From assembly GCA_024400275.1 (NCBI GenBank), contig JAKSMY010000015.1, positions 1-37,630 of the forward strand: DNA of 37,630 bases, given 5' to 3'. Shown here piece by piece: positions 16,701-25,500 of the stretch. Below the pieces are notes generated by a model that had not been told where the DNA came from, searched no databases, and saw only the letters and a program-made list of their open reading frames with translations. A program made the position numbers and the translations under genes. Source of the DNA: Paludibacteraceae bacterium. Lineage in GTDB: Bacteria > Bacteroidota > Bacteroidia > Bacteroidales > Paludibacteraceae. Position 1 is the stretch's first letter, and every line of letters starts with the position of its first letter.

Positions 16701-19463
16701 GTTCGCCCCTGTAGTTGCACTATTGTAATACCCATAGAAATTGAGCACCAAATCCTTGACATCGGCATTCAGCAGTTCCGGCATAACGGCATAGGGGAAT
16801 TGAGAAGAAGCAGAGGTCGTATTGGTCAAATACAGATACGGTTTAACAACATCTGCGGGAGCTTTACTCATAGCCGAGTTATAGCAATAGGGCACATAGG
16901 TAGAAGTCGTCCATGTCTCCTGATAAGTATAGCCCAAGTACCAGCCGATAGGACCACGAGTAGCAGTAGCACCTACCGGTTCATCGGTAAAGTCGTTGTA
17001 GTAAGGCACAGACAAGCCCACCTTAAGATCGGTAGTAGCCGATGTCATTTGCCACTCGGCTCCCTCGCATGTAGAAGCTACATATACATAATAGGTAGTG
17101 TTGTGAGTGAGAGCATCCAAATCGAGGTCGGTCTTGGTTGCCGTGAAATTTTTAACATCGCCGTCTTGTGTAGCAGGGTCAATCTCAGCGGTGCTCACTT
17201 TCACCTTCCATTGGGTAGCCTTGAGCAGTTCGCGCCAAGAGACATGAATAGAGTCAAAACTGATAGCCTCTGACTTAAGTTCAGCCACCGGCAAGCAATC
17301 GGGAGCATAGTCAATGGCTATATCGTCGATATAAACAGACGGGGTAGCAGTTCCCGGATAGAGATAAATGGTAATGAACTTGCCATATTCGGCCTTGTAT
17401 TGATTGAGAGGCAAAATAACCTTGGTCCACTCACTCTTGGTAGTGATTTCCAACGAATTCAGTTCGGTAACGTTGGTTCCCTCGGTGAATTGCTGGCCCT
17501 GTGGCAGGTCGGCATTCTGCTTTTTAGCCACACCCACTTTGACAGTTTGGGCAGCCGTTGTATATACCCACATAGTGACAGCCATGTCTTGTAGGTTCTC
17601 TACCGGCAGAGCAGGCAGCATAACATAGGCAGAATAACCGCCGGAAGTAGCCGTAGGCGACGAGATAGACGTACCCTTCAACAAGAGCGACGCAGGCACA
17701 TACGCACCATCGGTATGATCTTTGGTCTTGTCAATACGTGGAGAATAGGTGGTAGATGTAGTCGAATAAGGTTTGTCGTAGGTAGAAGTTGCCAACTTAT
17801 TCATCATACGATCGCCACCTACCCAGCCATTGGGCAATGCGATTGTTTGATTGTACAATTCAGGCTCTAACTTACCAAAGTCCTCAAAATAAGGGAACTT
17901 AACAGCTTTATTGGTCTTAAACTCAACCACATTGGTCCATTCGCTTGATCCGCAAGCCGATTGCACATATACGAAGTAGGAAGTAGATGGCAACAGGTTG
18001 GTCATTGTATAAGGATTGGTTGCAACCGAACCTGCAAACTCACCCTTCTTTTCATCGGGTTCAAAATCGTCGGGGTTAGCAACCGGACGGGTAGCAACTA
18101 TCAAGTTCCATTCAGAAGCAGCACCGGCCTCCACCCATTCAACAAGGGCGGATGAAGAAGCAATCTCTGAAACGGTAACGAACATAGGCATCGGGCAAGC
18201 AGATTGAGGCTCCACGCTCAAATTATCCACAAAAATCATGTTCTTGATTGTAGCGTTACCCGTACGCAGTGCAATATACTTGCCGTCACCTTTGTAACCT
18301 GCCAACGAAATAGTCACTTTCTCCCATTTACGGCCTTGAGGCAGACTGACAGTCTTCAGCTCCATAAAGTCATTGCCGGTTTGTGAAGTAGCCACACCCA
18401 CAGTAATGTCACGGGACCAAGCCGTAGATGCGTCGGAAGAAGCAACCATGAAGGATACTTGATATTTCTTGACATCATCGTTTAAAGCAGGCAAGAAATA
18501 ATAGCTATAGAACTTAGGATTGTTGGCAAAACGCAAGGAATGTTGCGAATTGTAGGGATACTCCGTACTGATAGTAGTAAGCCAACTGACATTCGTAGCA
18601 TCGTCTGCTATCGTAGCACAAGGATCTAAACCATTCTCAAAATCGTCAAAATAAGGAGCAGCTATCTCACTACAAGGAGTTCTGAACTCAAGAACAGCCC
18701 ACTCGGACAAATCGCCGTCACCGCAGTCATATTGTACATAGAACCAATAGGAAATATTGGGAGTAAGACCATCTACTTCTATAAATTCATCAGTATAACC
18801 GGTATTTACGACATCCATCACGTCACCCATGAGCGACATATCCGTCATCGGTTTCGTATTTATCTTCATATTGTACTGCACGAATTTCGTACTTGTACAA
18901 GGATCAAACCATAGGGTCAAACTGGTCGGTTTCAAATCTTCATAGCGCAATCCTGTGGGCAATACGGCCTCTTTACGATTGGCAATGCTGACAAAATCCA
19001 ACGCAGTGGCAGCACCTCCTAAATAGGCACCTGCGAATGCTACTTGCACATTCTCCAAATCTTTTGGCAGAGTAAGTGCATCTGTCACATAACCCTCAGT
19101 AGCGGCTTCATAAACCTTCAATTCGGTCCATGCTCCCTCCTGGGCAGAACGGTACAACACTTTCAACGTGTTGACCTTTTCAACGTTCGCAATGTTGCGA
19201 TACGTGATAGTCACCGTGGGTTGGTTATCCAACTCACCGAGACTGACCAATGGTGTAAACAAAGTGTCCGCACCATTTTCAATCAATGCCTCAAATACAG
19301 CCTCGTCGTTCTGGAATTTCCAGTACTGACCTGCCGTTGTCCATTTTTCTGGCTTTTGATTGAGCTCAAAGTTTTCGCTTAACACAAACTTTTGTGCCAT
19401 GCCGGTCATACTTAGCAGCACCATAGCTACTAACAAAAGACCACGAGTAAAAAACTTTTTCAT
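10758..19463 (-). CDS. Giant surface protein with repeated FnIII / jelly-roll modules and type IX C-terminal sorting domain
   Basis: 2,901 residues from the ATG at 19463; a TTG six bases earlier is less likely. A signal peptide covers ~1-24 (MKKFFTRGLLLVAMVLLSMT...AQ). The body repeats a unit of ~240-300 residues: a fibronectin type III domain ending in Y-x-V-Y-V-x-S-x-C...W-x-x-x-x-F-x-T-x-C, then a jelly-roll (MAM/lectin-like) domain opening with P-Y-x-x-x-F. Nine such junctions are visible, near residues 270, 528, 823, 1116, 1413, 1690, 1946, 2240 and 2480; examples are APYFDDFENG, FPYFEDFGK and FPYYENFEDY. Two GCDST repeats follow (~2710, ~2770). The last ~80 residues are a type IX type A sorting domain (LDVYDYTGRLV...APTGVYLLRG...VVVE). 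It should be exported and anchored on the cell surface, plausibly as an adhesin or glycan binder. No catalytic site is evident. Confidence 0.85.
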   Translation of the reverse strand: MKKFFTRGLLLVAMVLLSMTGMAQKFVLSENFELNQKPEKWTTAGQYWKFQNDEAVFEALIENGADTLFTPLVSLGELDNQPTVTITYRNIANVEKVNTLKVLYRSAQEGAWTELKVYEAATEGYVTDALTLPKDLENVQVAFAGAYLGGAATALDFVSIANRKEAVLPTGLRYEDLKPTSLTLWFDPCTSTKFVQYNMKINTKPMTDMSLMGDVMDVVNTGYTDEFIEVDGLTPNISYWFYVQYDCGDGDLSEWAVLEFRTPCSEIAAPYFDDFENGLDPCATIADDATNVSWLTTISTEYPYNSQHSLRFANNPKFYSYYFLPALNDDVKKYQVSFMVASSDASTAWSRDITVGVATSQTGNDFMELKTVSLPQGRKWEKVTISLAGYKGDGKYIALRTGNATIKNMIFVDNLSVEPQSACPMPMFVTVSEIASSSALVEWVEAGAASEWNLIVATRPVANPDDFEPDEKKGEFAGSVATNPYTMTNLLPSTSYFVYVQSACGSSEWTNVVEFKTNKAVKFPYFEDFGKLEPELYNQTIALPNGWVGGDRMMNKLATSTYDKPYSTTSTTYSPRIDKTKDHTDGAYVPASLLLKGTSISSPTATSGGYSAYVMLPALPVENLQDMAVTMWVYTTAAQTVKVGVAKKQNADLPQGQQFTEGTNVTELNSLEITTKSEWTKVILPLNQYKAEYGKFITIYLYPGTATPSVYIDDIAIDYAPDCLPVAELKSEAISFDSIHVSWRELLKATQWKVKVSTAEIDPATQDGDVKNFTATKTDLDLDALTHNTTYYVYVASTCEGAEWQMTSATTDLKVGLSVPYYNDFTDEPVGATATRGPIGWYLGYTYQETWTTSTYVPYCYNSAMSKAPADVVKPYLYLTNTTSASSQFPYAVMPELLNADVKDLVLNFYGYYNSATTGANYAVASDKSYYGVLKIGVVNNPKDINKDDKFTKVTEVAAVRCKAAQTPELMTVSMADYQGEGKYIVFYLDSAKYNYMGIDNLSITLSTAPQQVSEVAVKEITATGATATWKENGKATKWNVRVFSTAVADPDAADSVLVVKYDEVTAMSQAISGLQHSSRYFVYVQSTQQTGLGKWSTAADFWTECGKRSLPYVENFNEFDHGSTSLNTLSPCFMINDATLGNNYVKTGQATTSTTSATGPGTTYYYVDHTYGNDPSTNTFYMYAANNKLALLVLPEVEGDLANLTMRFYGSYASAFSATSSTMGGAVEICIMNADGSFTSIQYCKLSKAKEWEEFNITFPADIHSGRIAFRIDNNADWRKAVGNTYSGSVSCYMYIDDITVQEIPQCQKILDVSVGTITDSSAVISWKQADDETAWNVKVSSKPLTDPETETADAFFGQTTAKSQKVEGLLDNTTYYVYVQSVNDAKSCTGEWSNEISFITKCKAVAFPYYENFEDYADEQLLPCFTLTGNVTDITFAKAEKVSTYPNSWDGISQMTARLAQVDKANNNYFSLPLIAFDDVRKVQLSFKAEPQTTGWQYWEVGVMSDPDDPTTFVAIKKDSIEYVSGTRQWGDFMYTFEKYQGDESGNIGKYITVHVLPYKNASGTEYAGILFLDEITVGELITCPTPTMLKVDELSNDTAKLSWNSDAENTTYRVRVFTAVPEDIDAAAFVAETVSDSTSAIVKGLDGNNLYYAYARMECGENDNSKWSSVCTFRTDCNPVQALPYEEGFEDQTTGNTPLCWSAVTSTYVPSGAPGSSATTLKASISTTYKKSGAASMSISYGESKSAQAISPALDVTSLKDVLLYFDAYATADATLTIEALESASEDAEYIPLTQVNVAKSKWTFYSIDLGEYYTSAQPYKYIRFKAGKSTVYLDNVGFTTDKNKYFPVAELKVTGVGDTWLAYSFEEPTDISEWMVEYGPKGFEPGTGTPKVLSATEDTIKGLAPNTEYDIYVKGNVPAGQFAGPLATATCGAAASLPYITGFNDGADWVLINAINGKDYANIWAIDDATKCDATGDKALMIQHDGEYAWIAKYPNGDIGTSYVWAYRTINFSEVGTYKVNIKAKSQGGLDGGSDALYAGLVPAGATFSANTYKRVDGTAGSANLAANEAYNEFNFITKLMGTTSFDWYETNIDITTPGLYYLVFKWYNAAAYKPGQPAAIDSVKVEESPYSEVKNLELTYLDGEKASFQWTAGKCKDFQVIASYYGGSPRPHAMDAEDKLVNQSVQGTQFTLDNLLPNTTYSFYVRTVWPEGLFSAWQEIRFTTTCMLESAPYTETFIEAPVCWQLNGATATTKSFFDSRLGQTNADAETLTVLSTAIDKVIVLPEFDIPIQKMQVEYGMCNGTSLSTVTWGVLDNNFDVTSFRPIKIVPTQYKANSTGTYTDNTYETFSFMLNLVKETGRFLAFKTDVITYIDYITITELPDCITPQQVEITNITENAATVNWLAGTEEAWDIQVGNEIIPVTENPYTLTNLEQGTAYAISVRAKCDEQSFSEWSMPVTFMTECGVNKMPLFEDFAGLQASARAELPCWDNMLSDKAIESVFKGESVLYTPVKATYYNYLWTSCWLSKLGDVDQLMSWDYVSTTTQKWYKWMVAPQYEIEGSAQLSFDVRLCNNEGGKPQKDPVGRFFVAISTDNGATWKQEDATIIMPEEMDSVYTTKVMDLNKYQGQAIRVAFYHEGLSTNIAKNSTYIVIDNVSINCTDTYNFSDDACAEYDYEGNGFTIAKEDLAPAGESKDFTRFAKNVSAGCDSTVVLTLTTHKAATETVYESICRGEVFSFGPYELTEPNPEGTPYMITGQTVYGCDSTIYLYLTVNPSDTAQPVFVRITEDQLPYKVDEYYTIPEGTPVGSFVNVVKPDENKCSFNSYDVTISAVPTGTIPVRDAIEYLDVYDYTGRLVTTLRNLTESVRLAAPTGVYLLRGKMVSGDAVVERVVVE

Positions 19464-19504
19464 AAGCAATCTTTTTTTTGTTGTACAATCAGTTAACTAT
19501 TACT

Positions 19505-22500
19505 CTATAGTTGCACAGACTGACCCTGTGCATTATAGATTCGATTATTAATATTAAGATATAATGCCCCGTTTATCATATACTTACGTTGTGCAGCAGA
19601 CTCGTCTTGTCGTACCGTGTCAGGTATAAACGGACATGTCATCACGCCTTTTGACTCACCTTCCTGTATCAGCATAACGGAATATTCACTCTTGGTAAGC
19701 CCATTTTGCTCAAACCAGTAAGGATTAACGGCACCAAGTATCGGCTGACCGTCTTTATACCACTGGAAAGCAGTAAAGACATGACCGCCATTGTAATTTT
19801 CATTTTGTATGCCCAACACATCGTCCCAACGCTGCTGAATCAGTGTATTCGAATAAGGAACCATCGCTTCTGCATACACTGTGCAGTCACCATTCTTGGC
19901 ACTCTTGAATTGCAATTGATAAGCATACCAGCCTGCGGGAATAGTTCCATTCATCGGCACTGCAATATATTCAGTCGTTCCAAGCAATGTATCGGATTGA
20001 TCTTTCCAGCCAACAGATTTGGCATGCTCATCAAAGAATAATTTGTAAGCGTTAGGCTCACCCGCACGCGCATGTATATATATATATAGTGTATCATTCT
20101 CATTACACAAGGTATTGAACGACGTTACTTCCATAGCCAAATGTTCATTCACTTTAAGAAGCAAATAATTGATACTGTCACACCCTGACGCTGCGGGCAG
20201 AGCAGGAAGCGAATCCAATACGGAAGTGGTATATACCCGTCCTTGCCATTCATACGTCTCTCCCTCCGCTATCTCGGCTTTTGTGGTGTCACGAATGGCT
20301 TTGACAAAACGCAAGCACAACGTATGGACACTGTCACAACCAGCCATATTCTTATACCCGCGATCTATAACGGTAGTATCTTTCAGGAACGTCCGTCCCA
20401 TGCTGTCTACATATTTATGTCCCTCGCACCACTGCACTTCCTCCACAATTGAATCGGGAGCAGCTTTCGGCACATGGATATAAAAATGTTGTGTACTGTC
20501 ACATAGTCCGACAATAGCCTTCAGCGTAAAGTGATAATCAGCCTCTTCACTTGGCAATTCCAATAGAGGATTCCAAGGAATAGAATCCTGTGAAACACTA
20601 TCCGGCAGCAATCCTTGAAAATCCCACAACACCGCTTCCGGTTTAATGTTCGTCTCAATAATTTCACCTGTACGCAAATTGCGCGTGCGGATATGGCTGC
20701 GATTGATGAACCAAATATAGTTCTTGCAGTCTTTTCGAATAACTTTATAGTCCACATCGGGTATGGGATAACGGGGAATGGCGCATGCAGATAGTGTGAA
20801 TCCGCATTTATCATCTGTTTTATAGATAACATCTACTCCGTACTCGCGGTCATCTCGGTAATCAACATCGTATATGCGCTCCGTACTTAATGTATTATTC
20901 GGATTTGATTTCAAGTACCAGCGATAGTTAAATCCGTCAGGAGCAATAAATTGTTCCGTAGGTGTATCACCGCATTGAATACCCTGTATTTGACCGGTGG
21001 AACACGAAGCTGTAAAGTACGCATAGCCATAGTGTATTTCAGCCGTACAACCCAAAGCCGTTAAAATAACACGCACTTTCCTGCCGTGTACTTGGTTCAA
21101 GTTCAAGCCGACAGTGGTCCAATCACGCCAACAAACCGTTCTATCACTCGTAATATCGCCATCTACCGGTACATTATACCACCCTTCGGCATTTGTCTTG
21201 GCGGAGAAATCAACTGTAGTACAAGGATTGATTTCTTCACCCGTTACCGCATCTACTATTTTCAGCGTAAAACGCGGACGGGCAGCCTCTTCGTGACCGG
21301 ACATCTGAAGCACCAAAGCATACTTAATCATTAACGTACCTGTTGTGGTGGAATCTACCGTAAAATCATATACAATACGTGCCACCCGCGCCAATTCTTC
21401 CCAACTTCCAATTCTAACAGATGCTATCTCACCTTCCGGTACCGTATGCAACGGAGGTGCCGGATTACCATATACATCTATACTATTGTATGTACGGGCA
21501 TCTAATTCGTCCGGGTAATAATGAATCGTGTGCCGGCTTTCAACCGACAAGAAACCCTTATCTATACGTCCCGGTTTCAATACGCCGGGCAAATCCACAT
21601 CATGCCAATCTGACGGGGTGTCCTCGGCATAGAAACAACGGTCATTCGTCAAACTCAGATAGTTAAAACCGACTGCCGTGTAACTGAACAAGACAGGGAA
21701 AGAATACCATACACTGGTATCTCCCTTGCAAATAACCTGCATAAAAGGTTCGTACGCACCTGCCGGTAACTGCATCATGACGGACTTGGCTTTAATACCC
21801 GACATTGCATACTCTTCCCTATTGTCAATACGACGTAACAGCAAATTGAACTCTTCTGCCGACGAACTCCACGACAATTGGGCGATTTGTCCCAAGGTTA
21901 TACTTTGCAGATTGGTCGGTTTGCCACAGTCATTGCGGCATATCTGTATATTATCCACACAAGCCCCCGGAGCTTTTATAGGAGCCGTATTGTCATTCAG
22001 CCATACCAGCACCAAGCGATGAGGTTTACCGTCAGATTTAAGAGACACTAACGAATGTCTCCAGATAGAACTTTCGCCAAGCATAAATCCGGCATCCCAT
22101 GTCAAGGTATTATCCATAATCCATGCCCTGCTTTCTATTTCGGAATTTAAACCGCATAAAAATTTATCATCAACATCGTTCTCAGCTATCCAAACCACAC
22201 GCAGATTAGATTTAGCCAAATTGCCTCCCATTGCTTTCCAATCAATGGCAAAATCATACATACCTGCCTCCAAAGTTAAGGTGCGCCATGCAATCATTAT
22301 ACGCGATAAGTCACCGGAATAATTGGTTGTGGCACCACCATCGTTGGATATATACAACGAGTGCTCGCCTTCCGATTTATCCGCAGTGCCTATCACCCAT
22401 AGATTAGGCCATTCCGCCTCTTCATTCTTGGGCTCGTTCAAATGCCATTGGACATTCTCCGACTCATCTTCAAAGCCGCATAAATAAGACGATACTTGAG

Positions 22501-22555
22501 CATGCGCTACCGTCGCGGCGGCTAAAACTCCTGCTAATAACAAAATTTTCCTCAT
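19505..22555 (-). CDS. Large secreted surface protein, paralogue of its upstream neighbour
   Basis: 1,016 residues with a signal peptide (MRKILLLAGVLAAATVAHAQ). It is colinear with the 1,032-residue protein encoded just upstream. An N-terminal jelly-roll carries CGFEDESENVQWHLN, LWVIGTA and LYISNDGG (~25-210). An FnIII-like domain follows (~215-300). A conserved module starts at SRHTIHYYPDELDART, includes HTVPEGEIASVRIG (~372) and PRFTLKIVDAVTGEEI, and ends at HYGYAYFTASC (~510). Two GCDS repeats lie near ~740 and ~792. A terminal Ig-like module shows WDDVLGIQNENYNGG and FQWYKDGQPILGA (~910-990). The protein ends in NNRIYNAQGQSVQL, the short motif also found in the protease and the paralogue. 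I recognise these modules as recurrent in Bacteroidota exported proteins but cannot name a function. The ATG overlaps the previous stop as ATGA, implying translational coupling. A (TA)7 tract lies inside the gene. Confidence 0.8.
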   Translation of the reverse strand: MRKILLLAGVLAAATVAHAQVSSYLCGFEDESENVQWHLNEPKNEEAEWPNLWVIGTADKSEGEHSLYISNDGGATTNYSGDLSRIMIAWRTLTLEAGMYDFAIDWKAMGGNLAKSNLRVVWIAENDVDDKFLCGLNSEIESRAWIMDNTLTWDAGFMLGESSIWRHSLVSLKSDGKPHRLVLVWLNDNTAPIKAPGACVDNIQICRNDCGKPTNLQSITLGQIAQLSWSSSAEEFNLLLRRIDNREEYAMSGIKAKSVMMQLPAGAYEPFMQVICKGDTSVWYSFPVLFSYTAVGFNYLSLTNDRCFYAEDTPSDWHDVDLPGVLKPGRIDKGFLSVESRHTIHYYPDELDARTYNSIDVYGNPAPPLHTVPEGEIASVRIGSWEELARVARIVYDFTVDSTTTGTLMIKYALVLQMSGHEEAARPRFTLKIVDAVTGEEINPCTTVDFSAKTNAEGWYNVPVDGDITSDRTVCWRDWTTVGLNLNQVHGRKVRVILTALGCTAEIHYGYAYFTASCSTGQIQGIQCGDTPTEQFIAPDGFNYRWYLKSNPNNTLSTERIYDVDYRDDREYGVDVIYKTDDKCGFTLSACAIPRYPIPDVDYKVIRKDCKNYIWFINRSHIRTRNLRTGEIIETNIKPEAVLWDFQGLLPDSVSQDSIPWNPLLELPSEEADYHFTLKAIVGLCDSTQHFYIHVPKAAPDSIVEEVQWCEGHKYVDSMGRTFLKDTTVIDRGYKNMAGCDSVHTLCLRFVKAIRDTTKAEIAEGETYEWQGRVYTTSVLDSLPALPAASGCDSINYLLLKVNEHLAMEVTSFNTLCNENDTLYIYIHARAGEPNAYKLFFDEHAKSVGWKDQSDTLLGTTEYIAVPMNGTIPAGWYAYQLQFKSAKNGDCTVYAEAMVPYSNTLIQQRWDDVLGIQNENYNGGHVFTAFQWYKDGQPILGAVNPYWFEQNGLTKSEYSVMLIQEGESKGVMTCPFIPDTVRQDESAAQRKYMINGALYLNINNRIYNAQGQSVQL

Positions 22556-25500
22556 CTTTGTTTGATTTTATTTACCGGTTGACCTAACACACTGTGCCAC
22601 ACGCCTCCGGTTTGTATATATAACATTCCTTTATAAAGCACTCTTTGGGCAGACGTTACATCCTCTAGAACATCTGATATATCTGTTTTGGCTTTCAGCT
22701 CCGCAAACGTGAACGGACATATCCACAAGGGGGTTCCGTCTGACAGCACAACTCGTACGCTATATACCTCGTCCTTAATACGCGAATCCGGCAAGGCATA
22801 GAACGATTCCGTTGCGCCATTCATTTTTTTCCCTTCTTTATACCATTGATACGAAGCATAAGAATAGCCTCCGTTATACTGCTCATTCAGCAATACCAGC
22901 ACATCGTCAAAACGTGCTTCCACCACCAACGACGGTTTCAGATTAACCACCATATTCAGCGTATCCGTCAACGTGTCGCATTGTGCAAAGAAGGTTTGGA
23001 TATGCATTGTACAGAGTCCGGGGGAGAAAGCGTCATTCGGCAGCACCGCCGTCACTACGTCCTGATGGCCGTTATACACATAGCGTTGGGTATCTTTGCG
23101 GCATTGTACCCATACGGCAAAACTATCCACCGTAGATGCGTTCTGCACAGTCAGCATATAGGGTTCTCCAAAGCACATCTCTTCACTCTCTCCAGTAAAA
23201 ACAGGATGCTTGGCTTGCTCCAAATGCAACGTCACCATACTGTCACACCCCGTGGCCGGATTGGTAAATATCTGACTGTAATCTCCACCCTTGGTCAGAA
23301 CCATGTCGCCAAATACATACTGTCCGTTGATACACATCGTATCATATAGGGCAGTCTCCACGAAAGGATGAACCAACAGGTGCAAAATAACCACACTGTC
23401 ACAACCCGTCACAACCGATTTCAAACTGTCGTAGTAATCTCCCGTTACGCTACGGTGGATAAACGATCCTTTCGGAAATTCAACATCGCTTCCTTGACAT
23501 ATACTATCATACTGATGGGTTTCTACAGGGGCAATAGCAGGCACCACGACAGTATAATAAGCGGTATCGGCAAATAATTCATCATTCACATATACACCCG
23601 TGCACACCGACAACTCGTACTGTCCGCCCTCATCGGGAGCCGGCACATAGAAACCTTCCTGCGGGTAACCCAACAAAGTATATTCGGAACCGTTAAACGA
23701 CAGATACGACTGTTCTACCTGTTTATCATAACGATGCTCTATTTCACCCGTTTGTTGGTTGGTCAAACTGATGTGGCAACGGTTCCAATACGTAAACCCG
23801 TTGACGCAGTTGCTGGGTGTCCATTTCCAATCCAACTCGGCAACAGGATTATGCGGTTTGGCAGATGCGTCAAACCAATAACCGCACTCGGCATTCGTCG
23901 GATATGTAACATGGCATAAATAGGTATTGGTATCCGATTCCTGCACGTAAAACTCACGCTCTTTGGATAAGGTATCGCGGAATTGCTTATCTATCCGGTT
24001 AAACCACGCGTATGCAAAGCCCTTCGGGGCAGTGAACTTTTGTGTTGTACTACCTTCGCCCCAAGGCAAACCATCTACGTCCGAACGGGAACAATTTAGC
24101 ATAAAGTAAGCATACCCGAAGTGACCGCCTTGGTCGCAGTCATACGAAGTCAACGTAATGGTCAGCGTACGACCTATATACTCCTCCATACTGATTCCTA
24201 TCGTACGCCATTCCTGCCAATCCACGCGCTTTCCCTCCCATGTGCTCTCATGCCATATCTTGCGTTTTTCCGGATCCAGCATCTCCTGAGATGTCGGAGC
24301 ATGGAAATCAACGGATGCACACTTGGTATCAATCGGATTGCCGTCTTCGTCCAATACGTCCAACGTAAATCGGGGCTGCGAAACATCGGTATGGTCAGGA
24401 TTCTCCAACACCATAGCGTAGTGAATAATCAGCACGGCATTGGAATTGGACTCCACGCTATACTGGAATGTAATAGACTCATATTGACTGCCCGTGTTCC
24501 AGTTACCCAGACGTATAGAACCGAACTCACCCGTTGGCACCGTATGCAGGCAATATGCCGTATCACGTCCCTGACGGATAACCGTACGGGGGTCTATCTC
24601 CGTAGTATCGAAATGGGTAGTATGCCTACTGCGTATATCGTCAGGACCGAAATCAACACGCTCATAGCCTTGTGGGTTCTTACCGGACGCATGTTGCCAT
24701 GAACCGTATTCAAACGAGGCATTGTACATATTCAACGCATCAAAACAGTCCGTCTCGTAAATATATACCAACGGGAAAACAGTATAAACGGTCTTATCTT
24801 CACCGTTCACACCGCATATCCAGAACTCGTACGCACCGTATTCAACATTTTTCAAAGACACCGTATTGCCTTTTACTTCCAGGGCAGTAAACTCGTTATC
24901 CGTTTTTTTGCGGTACAGCACTTCGTACGAAGCGGCGGAACCTTCCCATGATATAACGGACGTTCCCAAGGATGTAGAGACGCTGATATTGGTCGGATAA
25001 TCATTCGGGGACGCTTTAGCCAATTGGAAATTATCCACCACGACGGACGTGTTTACCGAATCCACCTTGGCATCGGTATTTACCCATACAAAGAAAAGAC
25101 GAGTGGTTGTTTTATTGGCTTGAGCCACAGGAATAGTGATACGGGACTGGACATGGTACCAATTATCCGCAGCATTGAGCTGGACATTCGCTCCCATCAA
25201 CTGAACGGCTGTTCCTACCCACGTCGGCTCCGCACTGTTGCCCAAACACTTGATACCGCTGGTGGGACGACTGGCATACACCACTTTCAAATAACCGTTC
25301 TTGCCGTTACCCGTACCTTTCCAGTCATAAGCTACGTCATAATCACCGGCATCCAACGTAATATCCCGATAGGCAAGTAGCACATTATTGGTGTTCGCGT
25401 AATAACATGCATTTCCTCCGTCATTGGATACATACATGGCTTTATTTCCCGTGTAAGCCTCAGCCGAACCAATCACCCATCGGTTATTGGTAATAATAGT

